From an uncultured Lachnospiraceae bacterium (GTDB taxonomy: Bacteria > Bacillota > Clostridia > Lachnospirales > Lachnospiraceae): a stretch of 64,000 nucleotides of DNA. Shown one piece after another: positions 45,739-55,671 of the stretch (position 1 is its first letter; every line of letters starts with the position of its first letter). Where the stretch lies: contig CANPUE010000004.1 in NCBI GenBank assembly GCA_947577185.1, positions 1-64,000 of the forward strand, written 5' to 3'. The notes under the pieces are model-generated. The model worked only from the letters and a program-made list of their open reading frames with translations, ran no database searches and was not told where the DNA came from. Position numbers and translations under genes: made by a program.

Positions 45739-45785
45739 AACACCGGGAAATGACAGCTGATACAAAGCGGTTCCCCGGTGTTTTT
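45739..45785 (+). terminator. Intrinsic terminator of the ptb-buk-HD operon
   Basis: AACACCGGG (45739-45747) pairs with CCCGGTGTT (45774-45782) and is followed by a T-run. A long loop lies inside. It is 27 bases after the HD gene stop. Confidence 0.75.
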
Positions 45786-45871
45786 GTTTTATTCATTTTT
45801 TCGCTGCTATTCTGTCCTCAGTCCCCCATCATATGAGCAGAATGTTTTCACGAAACGGTCGGATTGCAATA

Positions 45872-45906
45872 CAAAATCCCCGCCGGAAAAACGAAACCGG
45901 CAGGGG
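45872..45906 (-). terminator. Terminator of the His/Cys-rich secreted protein gene
   Basis: Minus strand CCCCTGCCGG (45906-45897) pairs with CCGGCGGGG (45886-45878), followed by ATTTTG. It lies six bases beyond the stop codon at 45913. Confidence 0.7.
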
Positions 45907-45912
45907 ACTTTA

Positions 45913-46197
45913 TTAATGGCAATGCCGTCTGCCTCCGCAGCCATAACCGTAATTCGACCTGGCAGGAACACAGGAACCGTCGCAGTAGCCATTGGCATGG
46001 TCGTAACCACAGTAATTGTGACCGTCGTGGTAGTGAATACCTTCCTCGACGCAGTCCTCTACCGTACATACCGGGCAGCTGGTATCGACTGTCTGTACCC
46101 GTCTGCTATGATGTCCGTGTGCAGAAACGGGCATTACAAAAAGCGTGGATACCAGTGCTGCAGTCATTGCCGCAGCAAACAGTTTTTTAAGACGCAT
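45913..46197 (-). CDS. Small secreted His/Cys-rich protein
   Basis: A 94-residue protein with a signal peptide (MRLKKLFAAAMTAALVSTLF, cleavage after VSA near residue 26) and a mature part rich in His, Cys, Gly and Tyr: HGHH at its start, CPVC, EEGIHYHDGHNYCGYDHANGYCDGSC and a GCGGRRHCH end. Seven or more Cys and many His suggest metal binding or disulfide bonding outside the cell. The start at 46197 is set by AAAGGGGGTG eight bases upstream. I do not recognise a named family. The mature part resembles in composition the 48.4-48.9 kb protein. Confidence 0.7.
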   Translation of the reverse strand: MRLKKLFAAAMTAALVSTLFVMPVSAHGHHSRRVQTVDTSCPVCTVEDCVEEGIHYHDGHNYCGYDHANGYCDGSCVPARSNYGYGCGGRRHCH

Positions 46198-46409
46198 GGC
46201 GCACACCCCCTTTCCGAAATACCTCATGTTAGAGTCAGTATAGCATACGCCGGCAGTTTCCGCAAGGAAGCGGAATGACATTTCACAAGATCGGAGCGTT
46301 TCTCTGTTACTGGAACGGAGGGAACCGTAACGTTTCTCACACGCTTCCATCACAATACAATCTATGATACAATCAATTTATCAGGGAGACAAAAAGGAGG
46401 AAGGAACCA

Positions 46410-46838
46410 ATGACTGACGTACGGTTTTATGAAAGTGCAGAAGACAGCCTGCTCGAATTTGCCGTGATCCTGTCCAAAAGTCAGGGGCAGTTTGTTTTTT
46501 GCAAACACAGAGAGCGGGATACCTGGGAAGTACCGGGAGGACACCGGGAACCCGGAGAGCTTATCCTGGATACGGCGAAACGGGAATTATATGAAGAAAC
46601 GGGTGCTTTGGAATTTGACATAAAGCCGATCTGTATCTATTCCGTTACCTCACCGGATCGTTTTGGAGGCAGAGAATCATTTGGCATGTTATATTATGCA
46701 GAGATAAAGCGTTTTGAAACAGCGTTACACAATGAAATCGAAAAGATAAAGATAACCTCCGAGCTGCCCAAAAGATGGACCTACCCCGCGATTCAGCCCA
46801 TTCTGATGGAAGAAGCCAAAAAACGGGGTTATATCTAA
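46410..46838 (+). CDS. NUDIX hydrolase
   Basis: A 142-residue hydrolase with a full Nudix box GGHREPGELILDTAKRELYEETG (about residues 46-68), matching G-x5-E-x7-R-E-x2-E-E-x-G. The N-terminal part (VILSKSQGQFVFCKHRERDTWEVPGG) is typical of members that act on nucleoside diphosphate derivatives. RBS AAAAGGAGG precedes 46410. The substrate cannot be told. The gene stands alone and ends two bases before a convergent gene. Confidence 0.9.
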   Translation: MTDVRFYESAEDSLLEFAVILSKSQGQFVFCKHRERDTWEVPGGHREPGELILDTAKRELYEETGALEFDIKPICIYSVTSPDRFGGRESFGMLYYAEIKRFETALHNEIEKIKITSELPKRWTYPAIQPILMEEAKKRGYI

Positions 46839-46839
46839 C

Positions 46840-47400
46840 CTACATCGGTTTCAGATTCTGATTGAGCCTGTCTACCATCCACGCGATCCGCTTTTCCCGT
46901 CCTGCGTCCGTCTTTGCATCGAAATACGCTTTCGTATAGGTTTTCTTTACCGATAAAGACATGGCCGCAAAGTTCGTACTGGCAGGCTCACATCCTTCGA
47001 GCAGGGATGACACAAAGGCAATCTGCTCTTCTGTAACCGCAGCAGGTTTCGGCGCATCCCACTGGCCGTTCTTTTTGGCTTCTTCTATCTTCTCTCTTCC
47101 AAAATCAGTCATAAGTCCCTGTTCTTCCAGACGTTTAACCAGTTCTTTATTTTTCTCAGACCACTTGCTCCTGTCCCTGCGCCTGGAAAAATACTTTTTA
47201 TAGGTCTTATCATCGATACTCTGCATCTGCCCGTCGATCCAGCCAAAGCAGAGCGCTTCCTCAAGCGCCTCCTCTGCTTTTATTGTTTTGGGCCCGCCGG
47301 CTTTTCCAAACAGAAGCCAGATGCCGTCACTGGACAGGCAGTGTTCGGAAAGCCATTTTCTAAATTCTGCTCTGTCGGCAAATTTCACACTATCGTTCAT
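46840..47400 (-). CDS. YdeI/OmpD-associated family protein
   Basis: A 186-residue protein: the N-terminal FRKWLSEHCLSSDGIWLLFGK and EEALEEALCFGWIDGQMQSIDDKTYKKYFSRRRDRSKWSEKNKELVKRLEEQGLM segments and the C-terminal ARYFDAKTDAGREKRIAWMVDRLNQN-like end are typical of the bacteriocin-protection YdeI/OmpD-associated family. Function is poorly known. I prefer the ATG at 47400 (GAGGGG six bases upstream); the ATG at 47424 is also possible. Confidence 0.8.
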   Translation of the reverse strand: MNDSVKFADRAEFRKWLSEHCLSSDGIWLLFGKAGGPKTIKAEEALEEALCFGWIDGQMQSIDDKTYKKYFSRRRDRSKWSEKNKELVKRLEEQGLMTDFGREKIEEAKKNGQWDAPKPAAVTEEQIAFVSSLLEGCEPASTNFAAMSLSVKKTYTKAYFDAKTDAGREKRIAWMVDRLNQNLKPM

Positions 47401-47484
47401 ACCGTACCCCTCGCTTTTTATCATATCCCTTTTTCAGAATTGTGTATCTGTTTTTCGTTCCATTTTCCTGTGATCTTTATTTTC

Positions 47485-48273
47485 TTATTCCTTTCTGAAG
47501 ATATCAAGCGTGTGATTGGAATAACCGATCATATCCTGTCTTTCACAGACTGCAAGGTGATATTTCAGATATAATTCGTACATTTTATCGTCCATTTGAT
47601 CCACGGTTTCTCTCATATGATTCGTGTAACCGTCTGAAGCAACAAAGTGAAGCTGTGTAACAGGAAACGCAGAACGCAGTTTGTCAATATCTTCTTTTCG
47701 ATGCAGTTCGAAAAGATCCCATGGGTTTGAGAAAGTATCAAATGTTTCTGTGTTGATCATACATTTTTCAATGATGTTAAAGATTTCCCCACGGGCAAAG
47801 CCAAACGATAAAATACTCGCATCTCCCATACAGTATGCAGCAAAAACAATGCCCCCCTTCTTTGTCACTCGCACTGCCTCCGATAAGGCTTTCAGCTTAT
47901 CTTCGGTTGTAAATAAATGGTACATTGGACCGAGCAACAGCGTAATGTCATAAGTATTGCTCTCAAAGGCAGACAAATCCATCGCATTGCCCTGTGTGAC
48001 CGTAACGGGTTCCCCCTCAATGGTGTTTTTCCTGAAAATTTCGATATTATGCTCGACAAGTTCAACTGCATCCACATGAGTGCCTTTTCGCGCCAAAGCG
48101 TGACTATACCGGCCTGTTGCCGCACCGATCTCTATAACCCGCATACCCGGTTTGAGATACTTTTCCACATATTTCATAGTGGTAATGTACTCCACCATTC
48201 CATGTCTGGAAGTGAGACGCCCCTCCTCATCGTATCTCTCATAATAATCTGTTAAATAGTCTATTGTTTCCAT
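47485..48273 (-). CDS. Class I SAM-dependent methyltransferase
   Basis: A 262-residue enzyme with the SAM-binding motif VIEIGAATGRYSHALA (about residues 62-77), the acidic residue in VDAVELVEHN, and DITLLLGPMYHLF, followed by VTKKGGIVFAAYC. The start at 48273 has GGGAGG upstream; the longer frame to 48381 is not family-like. Single gene on this strand. The methyl acceptor is unknown; small-molecule acceptors are common in this subgroup. Confidence 0.85.
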   Translation of the reverse strand: METIDYLTDYYERYDEEGRLTSRHGMVEYITTMKYVEKYLKPGMRVIEIGAATGRYSHALARKGTHVDAVELVEHNIEIFRKNTIEGEPVTVTQGNAMDLSAFESNTYDITLLLGPMYHLFTTEDKLKALSEAVRVTKKGGIVFAAYCMGDASILSFGFARGEIFNIIEKCMINTETFDTFSNPWDLFELHRKEDIDKLRSAFPVTQLHFVASDGYTNHMRETVDQMDDKMYELYLKYHLAVCERQDMIGYSNHTLDIFRKE

Positions 48274-48368
48274 CGCAAAGCCTCCCAAAAAATACGAACG
48301 TGTCAGGCAGTCCGGCGCACACTGCCGCGGCGCTGGTGTACAGCGGTGAAAAATCGAAATACAACGGA

Positions 48369-48405
48369 AGACATACTTCAAATAAACCGTTTGAAATATG
48401 TCCTC
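48369..48405 (-). terminator. Hairpin downstream of the repeat-rich secreted protein gene
   Basis: Near-palindrome: minus strand ACATATTTCAAA (from about 48401) pairs with TTTGAAGTATGT, with CGGT near the loop, followed by GTTGTATTTCGATTTTT. It suits a terminator for the gene ending at 48433 and lies before the methyltransferase gene. Confidence 0.45.
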
Positions 48406-48432
48406 CGTATCTGCATAATTTACAAATGAATC

Positions 48433-48933
48433 TTATCTGCCGCCTCTGCCCCGGCCGCATCCTCTTCCCTGGCCGCCCTGACCCTGACCGGTTCCGTAAT
48501 TATCACAGACGCCGTCTCCATCTGCATCCGCATAGTATCTGCCGCGTCCGCCCCGGCCGTATCCTCTTCCCTGGCCGCCCTGACCCTGACCGGTTCCGTA
48601 GTTATCACAGATGCCGTCTCCATCTGCATCCACAAAGCCTCCGCCGCACCAGTGAAGCGTCTCGCAGTTATCACAAATCCCGTCACCGTCCTCGTCCGCA
48701 AAATTGCCGGCGTCTACACCCGGACAGGTGCCATGGATCACGCCGCAGTTATCGCACAGACCGTCTGCATCTGCATCGATATAGTAACAGCCGGCGTCTG
48801 CATAGTCACAGACACCGTCTCCATCCGCATCCACGAAATTACGTCCGACACCGGGACCCGCCGCAAATGCGGTCGTTGATCCGGCCAAAAAAATCAGTGC
48901 AGTTGTGACAGCTCCTAAAAATGTTTTTCTCAT
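48433..48933 (-). CDS. Secreted Asp/Gly/Cys-rich repeat protein (EF-hand-like loops)
   Basis: A 166-residue protein with a signal peptide (MRKTFLGAVTTALIFLAG, cleavage after AFA near residue 24). The mature part has five or more loops of the type DADGDGVCDY/DADGDGICDN, each with Asp at positions 1, 3, 5 and 9 as in calcium-binding EF-hand or dockerin loops, but each also contains Cys, and several are followed by Cys-Gly or Tyr-Gly. The C-terminal half is two near-identical 34-residue units (GTGQGQGGQGRG). Surface or extracellular calcium-binding role is inferred. No named family is recognised. Confidence 0.72.
   Translation of the reverse strand: MRKTFLGAVTTALIFLAGSTTAFAAGPGVGRNFVDADGDGVCDYADAGCYYIDADADGLCDNCGVIHGTCPGVDAGNFADEDGDGICDNCETLHWCGGGFVDADGDGICDNYGTGQGQGGQGRGYGRGGRGRYYADADGDGVCDNYGTGQGQGGQGRGCGRGRGGR
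48441..48644 (-). repeat. 102-bp tandem duplication inside the secreted repeat protein gene
   Basis: The stretch beginning cctcttccctggccgccctg is at 48461 and again at 48563, an offset of exactly 102 bases (34 codons), with only a few changes between copies. It keeps the reading frame, so the protein was lengthened by duplication. Confidence 0.85.
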
Positions 48934-49038
48934 GAAATTCCCTCCTTTATGTTGATTCCCTTATCCAATAACCACCCGGATTATGGCAAAATCAATACAA
49001 AGCTGCCTCCAGTACGCATAACACGGGAGTGGATATTT

Positions 49039-50220
49039 TTAATGATGGAACAGTCTGATTCCCGTAAAGCACATCGCCATTCCGTACTTATTACAGGTCT
49101 CGATCACATTGTCATCCCTGACGGAACCGCCCGGCTGTGCCACATACTGCACGCCGCTCTTATGGGCTCGCTCAATGTTATCTCCGAACGGGAAAAAGGC
49201 ATCCGACCCGAGCGATACGCCGCTCATCTGATCAAGCCATGCTCTCTTTTCCTCTCTCGTAAAGCGTTCCGGTTTTACTTTAAATGTTTTCTGCCATACG
49301 CCTTCTGCAAGGACATCCATATCATCCTCACCGATATACAGGTCTATCGCGTTGTCTCTGTCCGCACGGCCGATTCCGTCTGCAAACTGCAGCCCCAAAA
49401 CGTTCGGAGACTGCCTCAAAAACCAGTTGTCCGCCTTGGAACCTGCCAGTCTGGTGCAGTGAATCCTCGACTGCTGTCCCGCACCGATTCCAATCGCCTG
49501 CCCGTCTTTGACATAACAGACGGAATTAGACTGTGTATATTTGAGCGTTATCATTGCGATCGCCAGATCTCTCTTTGCCGATTCGGGGATCTCCTTTTTC
49601 TCCGTCACCACTTCTGCAAAGAAATCTTCATCAATCTTCAATTCATTCCTGCCCTGCTCAAAGCTGATACCGTATACCTGTTTTACCTCGGTCGGAGCGG
49701 GCACGTAAGATGCATCGATCTCAATCACATTATAGGCGCCCTTTTTCTTTGCCTTTAAAATCTCCAGTGCCTCCGGTTCATAGCCCGGTGCAATAACACC
49801 GTCGGAAACCTCTCTTTTAATGATCTTCGCTGTCGCGGCATCACATACGTCCGAAAGGGAGATAAAATCTCCAAAAGATGACATCCTGTCCGCACCGCGC
49901 GCTCTCGCATAGGCATTGGCAAGCGGTGTGAACTCCATATCCAGATCGTCAACCCAGTAAATTTTTTTCTCAACATCCGACAGCGGAAGTCCGACCGCCG
50001 CTCCCGCCGGAGAGACATGCTTAAAAGAAGCTGCCGCCGGAAGCCCTGTCGCTGCCTTTAACTCTTTCACAAGCTGCCATCCGTTAAAAGCGTCGAGAAA
50101 ATTAATATATCCCGGCCTGCCGTTTAAAACCCTGATCGGCAGTTCACTGCCGTCCGCCATAAATATTCTGGATGGTTTCTGATTCGGATTACAGCCATAT
50201 TTTAATTCTAATTCATTCAT
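49039..50220 (-). CDS. AICAR transformylase (formyltransferase part of PurH, separate protein)
   Basis: Formylates AICAR with 10-formyl-THF in purine synthesis. The 393-residue protein corresponds to the AICARFT half of PurH only (LKYGCNPNQKPSRIF start, AASFKHVSPAGAAVG, SFGDFISLSDVCDAATAKIIKREVSDGVIAPGYEPEALEIL, GIGAGQQSRIHCTRLA, SDAFFPFGDNIERA, VAQPGGSVRDD). The IMP cyclohydrolase domain of PurH is missing and is replaced by the separate gene 79 bases upstream. This split is known in several Clostridia. Confidence 0.93.
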   Translation of the reverse strand: MNELELKYGCNPNQKPSRIFMADGSELPIRVLNGRPGYINFLDAFNGWQLVKELKAATGLPAAASFKHVSPAGAAVGLPLSDVEKKIYWVDDLDMEFTPLANAYARARGADRMSSFGDFISLSDVCDAATAKIIKREVSDGVIAPGYEPEALEILKAKKKGAYNVIEIDASYVPAPTEVKQVYGISFEQGRNELKIDEDFFAEVVTEKKEIPESAKRDLAIAMITLKYTQSNSVCYVKDGQAIGIGAGQQSRIHCTRLAGSKADNWFLRQSPNVLGLQFADGIGRADRDNAIDLYIGEDDMDVLAEGVWQKTFKVKPERFTREEKRAWLDQMSGVSLGSDAFFPFGDNIERAHKSGVQYVAQPGGSVRDDNVIETCNKYGMAMCFTGIRLFHH

Positions 50221-50299
50221 CAGTAGACCTGCTCCTTTCGCAATTACCTGTCCTGTTTCCTCTTATCTGTCCCGGTCTTGTTTTTTCCGCGCAAAACGG

Positions 50300-51016
50300 T
50301 TACGCGCCATGCTTATTGACGATGCGCGTCTCATATTTTCCGGTCCCGATCTCAATGTACCGCACGAAGAGGGAAACTTTGTTTTCCTCATTCAGATGAT
50401 CCCAGATCATATTCGTGAAACTGTCGATATCGCCTTCGATGCCGACCAGCGCCGGCTCTCCCTCAAAGCTGGGGAGCGGATTGCCGTCTCCCATGTAGGT
50501 ATGGATAAAATGTCCTTCTCCATCCGCCGGATTTTCGTAAGTAAATGTATAGCGGTGGCAGGAATCGGGATTTCCGTTATTGCTCTTTAAGATAGACATC
50601 GCATAATTGCAGGAATCCTTTTCTATCTGCATGATCCCGGAAATCCTCGGTGTATAGTTTGGGGCATCCGGTTCAAACGTCCTCGTCCTGAGCGCCTGCT
50701 CAAAAGTCTGCTGTTTCTCCATTAGTTCATAGATGGTATCGGTCTGATCGCCGTTGGTAACGATCGTCTGATTGCCAAGCACTCTCACGGGCGCGTAGAT
50801 CACCAGACTTGGGTCTGTCAATTTCTCCGGGTCATACGCCTGCGTCCGAATCCCCTCTCCGTCAGTCACAAAAATACGGTTCCTGCTGTTTTCGCTTCTG
50901 CCCATGATAAAATAAGCGGTAACCGCATATTTTCCGTCGGCAGATCTTCCGATCACGATCCCGCGCCCGGGATATGAGTTCGATGACAGTTCTTTCGCCA
51001 ATGATAATCGATCCAT
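50300..51016 (-). CDS. IMP cyclohydrolase (PurO type)
   Basis: Closes FAICAR to IMP, the last step to the purine ring. The 238-residue protein belongs to the archaeal-type IMP cyclohydrolase family (PYPGRGIVIGRSADGKYAVTAYFIMGRSENSRNR and NYTPRISGIM, CNYAMSILKSNN, HFIHTYMGDGNPLPSF). It is not related to the PurH N-terminal domain. With the separate AICAR transformylase directly downstream it supplies both PurH activities. RBS AAGGAG precedes the ATG at 51016. Confidence 0.9.
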   Translation of the reverse strand: MDRLSLAKELSSNSYPGRGIVIGRSADGKYAVTAYFIMGRSENSRNRIFVTDGEGIRTQAYDPEKLTDPSLVIYAPVRVLGNQTIVTNGDQTDTIYELMEKQQTFEQALRTRTFEPDAPNYTPRISGIMQIEKDSCNYAMSILKSNNGNPDSCHRYTFTYENPADGEGHFIHTYMGDGNPLPSFEGEPALVGIEGDIDSFTNMIWDHLNEENKVSLFVRYIEIGTGKYETRIVNKHGA

Positions 51017-51077
51017 TTTTGGTTTCTCCTTATTGATTCAGTTATTCGGCTTGCTTCCCATGGCCTTTCGCATTTTC

Positions 51078-51338
51078 CTCATGGCCTTTCGCATTGCGCT
51101 TCGCTTCATGCTCGCCATTCGGCTTGCTTCCTCTGGTCATTCGCATTTTTCCTCATGGCCATTCGCATTGCGCTTCGCTTCATGCTCGCCATTCGGCTTG
51201 CTTCCTCTGGTCATTCGCATTTTTCCTCATGGCCATTCGCATTGCGCTTCGCTTCATGCTCGCCATTCGGCTTGCTTCCTCTGGTCATTCGCATTTTCCT
51301 CATGGCCATTCGCATTGCGCTTCGCTTCATGCTCATGG
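51078..51338. repeat. 74-bp tandem repeat, about 3.5 copies
   Basis: A unit starting ctcatggccattcgcattgc recurs at 51078 (one base differs), 51152, 51226 and 51299: spacings 74, 74 and 73. Copies are almost identical. The period is not a multiple of three, so plus-strand frames over it differ between copies and are not genes. It is between guaB and the IMP cyclohydrolase gene, inside a likely transcript. Confidence 0.9.
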
Positions 51339-51350
51339 TTGATATTCGCC

Positions 51351-51461
51351 AAATGGAAACAATTCTTGTTTCCATTTACGCATCTGTGTCAAATATGGCA
51401 TTACAAATAAATTTGTATGCCATATTTGGTACAGATGCTTGCGGGAACATGCTGTTCCCGC
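51351..51461. other. Three consecutive long hairpins after guaB
   Basis: Hairpin 1: AAATGGAAACAA (51351-51362) with TTGTTTCCATTT (51366-51377). Hairpin 2: GCATCTGT (51380-51387) with ACAGATGC (51431-51438), enclosing an almost perfect AAATATGGCAT/ATGCCATATTT stem. Hairpin 3: GCGGGAACA (51441-51449) with TGTTCCCGC (51453-51461). None has a T-run on the minus side. They lie 9-119 bases beyond the guaB stop and before the tandem repeat. Confidence 0.8.
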
Positions 51462-51469
51462 ATGGCTCA

Positions 51470-53520
<2,051 letters not shown>

Positions 53521-53803
53521 AATCTGTTTTTTCCTCCATCTGCCTGTATATTCCCCCCGTGATCGTCCGCCGCGCGGACCATGCATCATGATATACATGT
53601 ATGATATATGAGATATCATATAACAATTTGGGCAAAGTTGCAAGAACCTAAAAAAATTTTTGGGATAAACCTCTGTCAGAGTAACAGGGCAGGATCTGTC
53701 ATTGTGAGCCAGCCGGCTGTGTGATATCTCTTCGATATGCCAGTATTTACAAATCAGGCGTTGATAAAGGGAAACAGAAATCAGATTTACCTGTCTGCTC
53801 ACA

Positions 53804-53840
53804 AAAAGTTCAAGCCGCAAAAACATAACGTTTCTGCGGC
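53804..53840 (-). terminator. Terminator after the IlvD/Edd dehydratase gene
   Basis: Minus strand GCCGCAGAAAC (53840-53830) pairs with GTTTTTGCGGC (53824-53814), followed by TTGAACTTTTT. It follows the stop codon at 53847 closely. The rest of 53521-53803 holds only a promoter candidate and A+T-rich palindromic sequence near 53580-53620. Confidence 0.7.
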
Positions 53841-53846
53841 TTTGCG

Positions 53847-55601
53847 TCATTTGTGATCATATTCCAGATACGCACCCTTCATCGGGCTTGCTGCCAGTTC
53901 GCTAAAGAGACGCAGTACGCCTTTTTGGTATTTAAACGCTCTGGGCTTCCAGTTCTTTCTTCTTTCGGCCAGTACCGCCTCTACCTCTTCGGGTGTCTTC
54001 TTCTCTCCGGCGATTCCTATAATATTGAGTTTCCTGCCCATGACATCGATCTCGATCAGATCCCCTTCTTCTACCAGTGCAATCGGCCCTCCGTCAATCG
54101 CTTCCGGACTGCAGTGTCCGATCACCGGTCCTGTGGATGCCCCGGAAAAACGTCCGTCTGTGATCAATGCAATGCTCCGGCCAAGTTCTTTGTCACTGCT
54201 GATCGCTTCCGAAGTATAGAACATTTCCGGCATACCGGATGCCCGCGGGCCTTCGTAGCGGATAAATACCGCATCGCCTTTCTCCACACGGTGTTTCAAT
54301 ACCGCATCAAGACATTCCTCTTCGCTGTCGAACGGTCTTGCACGCAGTACGGCCTGATACATTTCCTTCGGACATGCCGTGTGTTTGATGATCGCCCCCT
54401 CCGGCGCAAGATTTCCCTTCAAAACTGCGATACTGCCGTCTGTTCCAAGCGCTTTGTCATAAGGACGGATAATGTCTTCCCTTGTCAGTTCCACATGGTA
54501 ACGGCTGTTAAAATCCTGAAGCCATTTCTCACAGCGCTCATAGAAGCCGTTTTCTTTCAGTTCTTTAAGATTTTCGCCCAGCGTCTTTCCGGTGACTGTC
54601 ATCACATCCAGGTGAAGATGATCTTTGATCTCTTCCATGATCGCCGGAACGCCTCCCGCATAGTAGAATACTTCCGCCGGCCATCTACCCGCCGGACGCA
54701 CATCCAGAAGGTAGCGCGCGCCTCTGTGCAGTCTGTCAAAAGTATCGCCTGTGATCTCGATGCCAAATTCATGCGCGATTGCCGGTATGTGCAGCAGGCA
54801 GTTCGTACTGCCTGAAACAGCCGCATGTACGAGGATCGCATTTTCAAAACTTTCTTTTGTGATGATATCGCTCGGACGCATCCCCGGTGTCGTAGCAAGC
54901 TTAACCGCCTGCTGTCCCGCCTGATAAGCGAACGTGCGCAGATCCGGGCTCGTGGCCGGCATGAGTGCACTGCCGGGAAGGGCCAGCCCCAGCGCTTCCG
55001 CCATGATCTGCATCGTAGAAGCCGTGCCGATAAAAGAGCAGGCGCCGCAGCTCGGGCAGGCGTTGCACTTCGCCCAATTCAGCTTCTCCTCATCGATCTC
55101 ACCCCTCTGATATTTGGCGCTGTACATGCCAAGCTGCTCCAGCGTGAGCATTTCCGGTCCCGCATTCATCGTACCGCCGGGTACGACAACCGACGGAACA
55201 TTCACTCTCGCAAGCCCCATCAGATTCGCGGGCATTCCCTTATCACAGCTTGCCAGATAGACGCCGCCGTCAAATGGCGTTGCATTTCCATGTATTTCGA
55301 TCATGTTGGCAATCATTTCCCGGCTTGCAAGGCTGAAATTGATCCCATCCGTTCCCTGACTCTCTCCGTCGCAGATGTCCGTGGCAAAGTATCGTGCCCC
55401 ATAACCGCCTGCTGCCTCCACGCCTTTTCTCACTTCTTCCACCAGAATATCCAAATGACCGCTGCCCGGGTGGCTGTCGCCAAACGTGCTCTCGATCATG
55501 ATCTGCGGTTTCGACAGATCTTCCGGCTTCCATCCGGTCCCGATCCTGAGCGGATCCAGTTCCGGAGCCAGTTGTCTCATTTTTTGACTGATCAGTTCCA
55601 T
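53847..55601 (-). CDS. IlvD/Edd-family dehydratase, probably of a sugar acid
   Basis: An Fe-S dehydratase of 584 residues. Cluster and active-site signatures: LASCDKGMPANLMG, ACPSCGACSFIGTASTMQIMAEALGLALPGSAL, and the late TDGRFSGASTGPVIGHCSPEA. This family includes dihydroxy-acid dehydratase (branched-chain amino acids) and aldonic-acid dehydratases. The neighbouring GntP permease and FadR-type regulator favour a sugar-acid substrate, giving a 2-keto-3-deoxy acid, but this is inferred. No other ilv gene is nearby. RBS AGGAGGTTG precedes 55601. Confidence 0.88.
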   Translation of the reverse strand: MELISQKMRQLAPELDPLRIGTGWKPEDLSKPQIMIESTFGDSHPGSGHLDILVEEVRKGVEAAGGYGARYFATDICDGESQGTDGINFSLASREMIANMIEIHGNATPFDGGVYLASCDKGMPANLMGLARVNVPSVVVPGGTMNAGPEMLTLEQLGMYSAKYQRGEIDEEKLNWAKCNACPSCGACSFIGTASTMQIMAEALGLALPGSALMPATSPDLRTFAYQAGQQAVKLATTPGMRPSDIITKESFENAILVHAAVSGSTNCLLHIPAIAHEFGIEITGDTFDRLHRGARYLLDVRPAGRWPAEVFYYAGGVPAIMEEIKDHLHLDVMTVTGKTLGENLKELKENGFYERCEKWLQDFNSRYHVELTREDIIRPYDKALGTDGSIAVLKGNLAPEGAIIKHTACPKEMYQAVLRARPFDSEEECLDAVLKHRVEKGDAVFIRYEGPRASGMPEMFYTSEAISSDKELGRSIALITDGRFSGASTGPVIGHCSPEAIDGGPIALVEEGDLIEIDVMGRKLNIIGIAGEKKTPEEVEAVLAERRKNWKPRAFKYQKGVLRLFSELAASPMKGAYLEYDHK

Positions 55602-55671
55602 AGATACAACCTCCTGTTTTCCCTGTTCCTGCTGAAATGCTGCTTATAATTAATAACCTGATAATCACAAT

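Noticed and set aside
51078-51338. CRISPR array
   Set aside because: Units are contiguous with no unique spacers; the unit of 74 bases is too long for a CRISPR repeat and no cas gene is near.
53853-54815. 320-codon plus-strand frame opposite the dehydratase gene
   Set aside because: Antisense of a confident IlvD/Edd-family gene; no motif.
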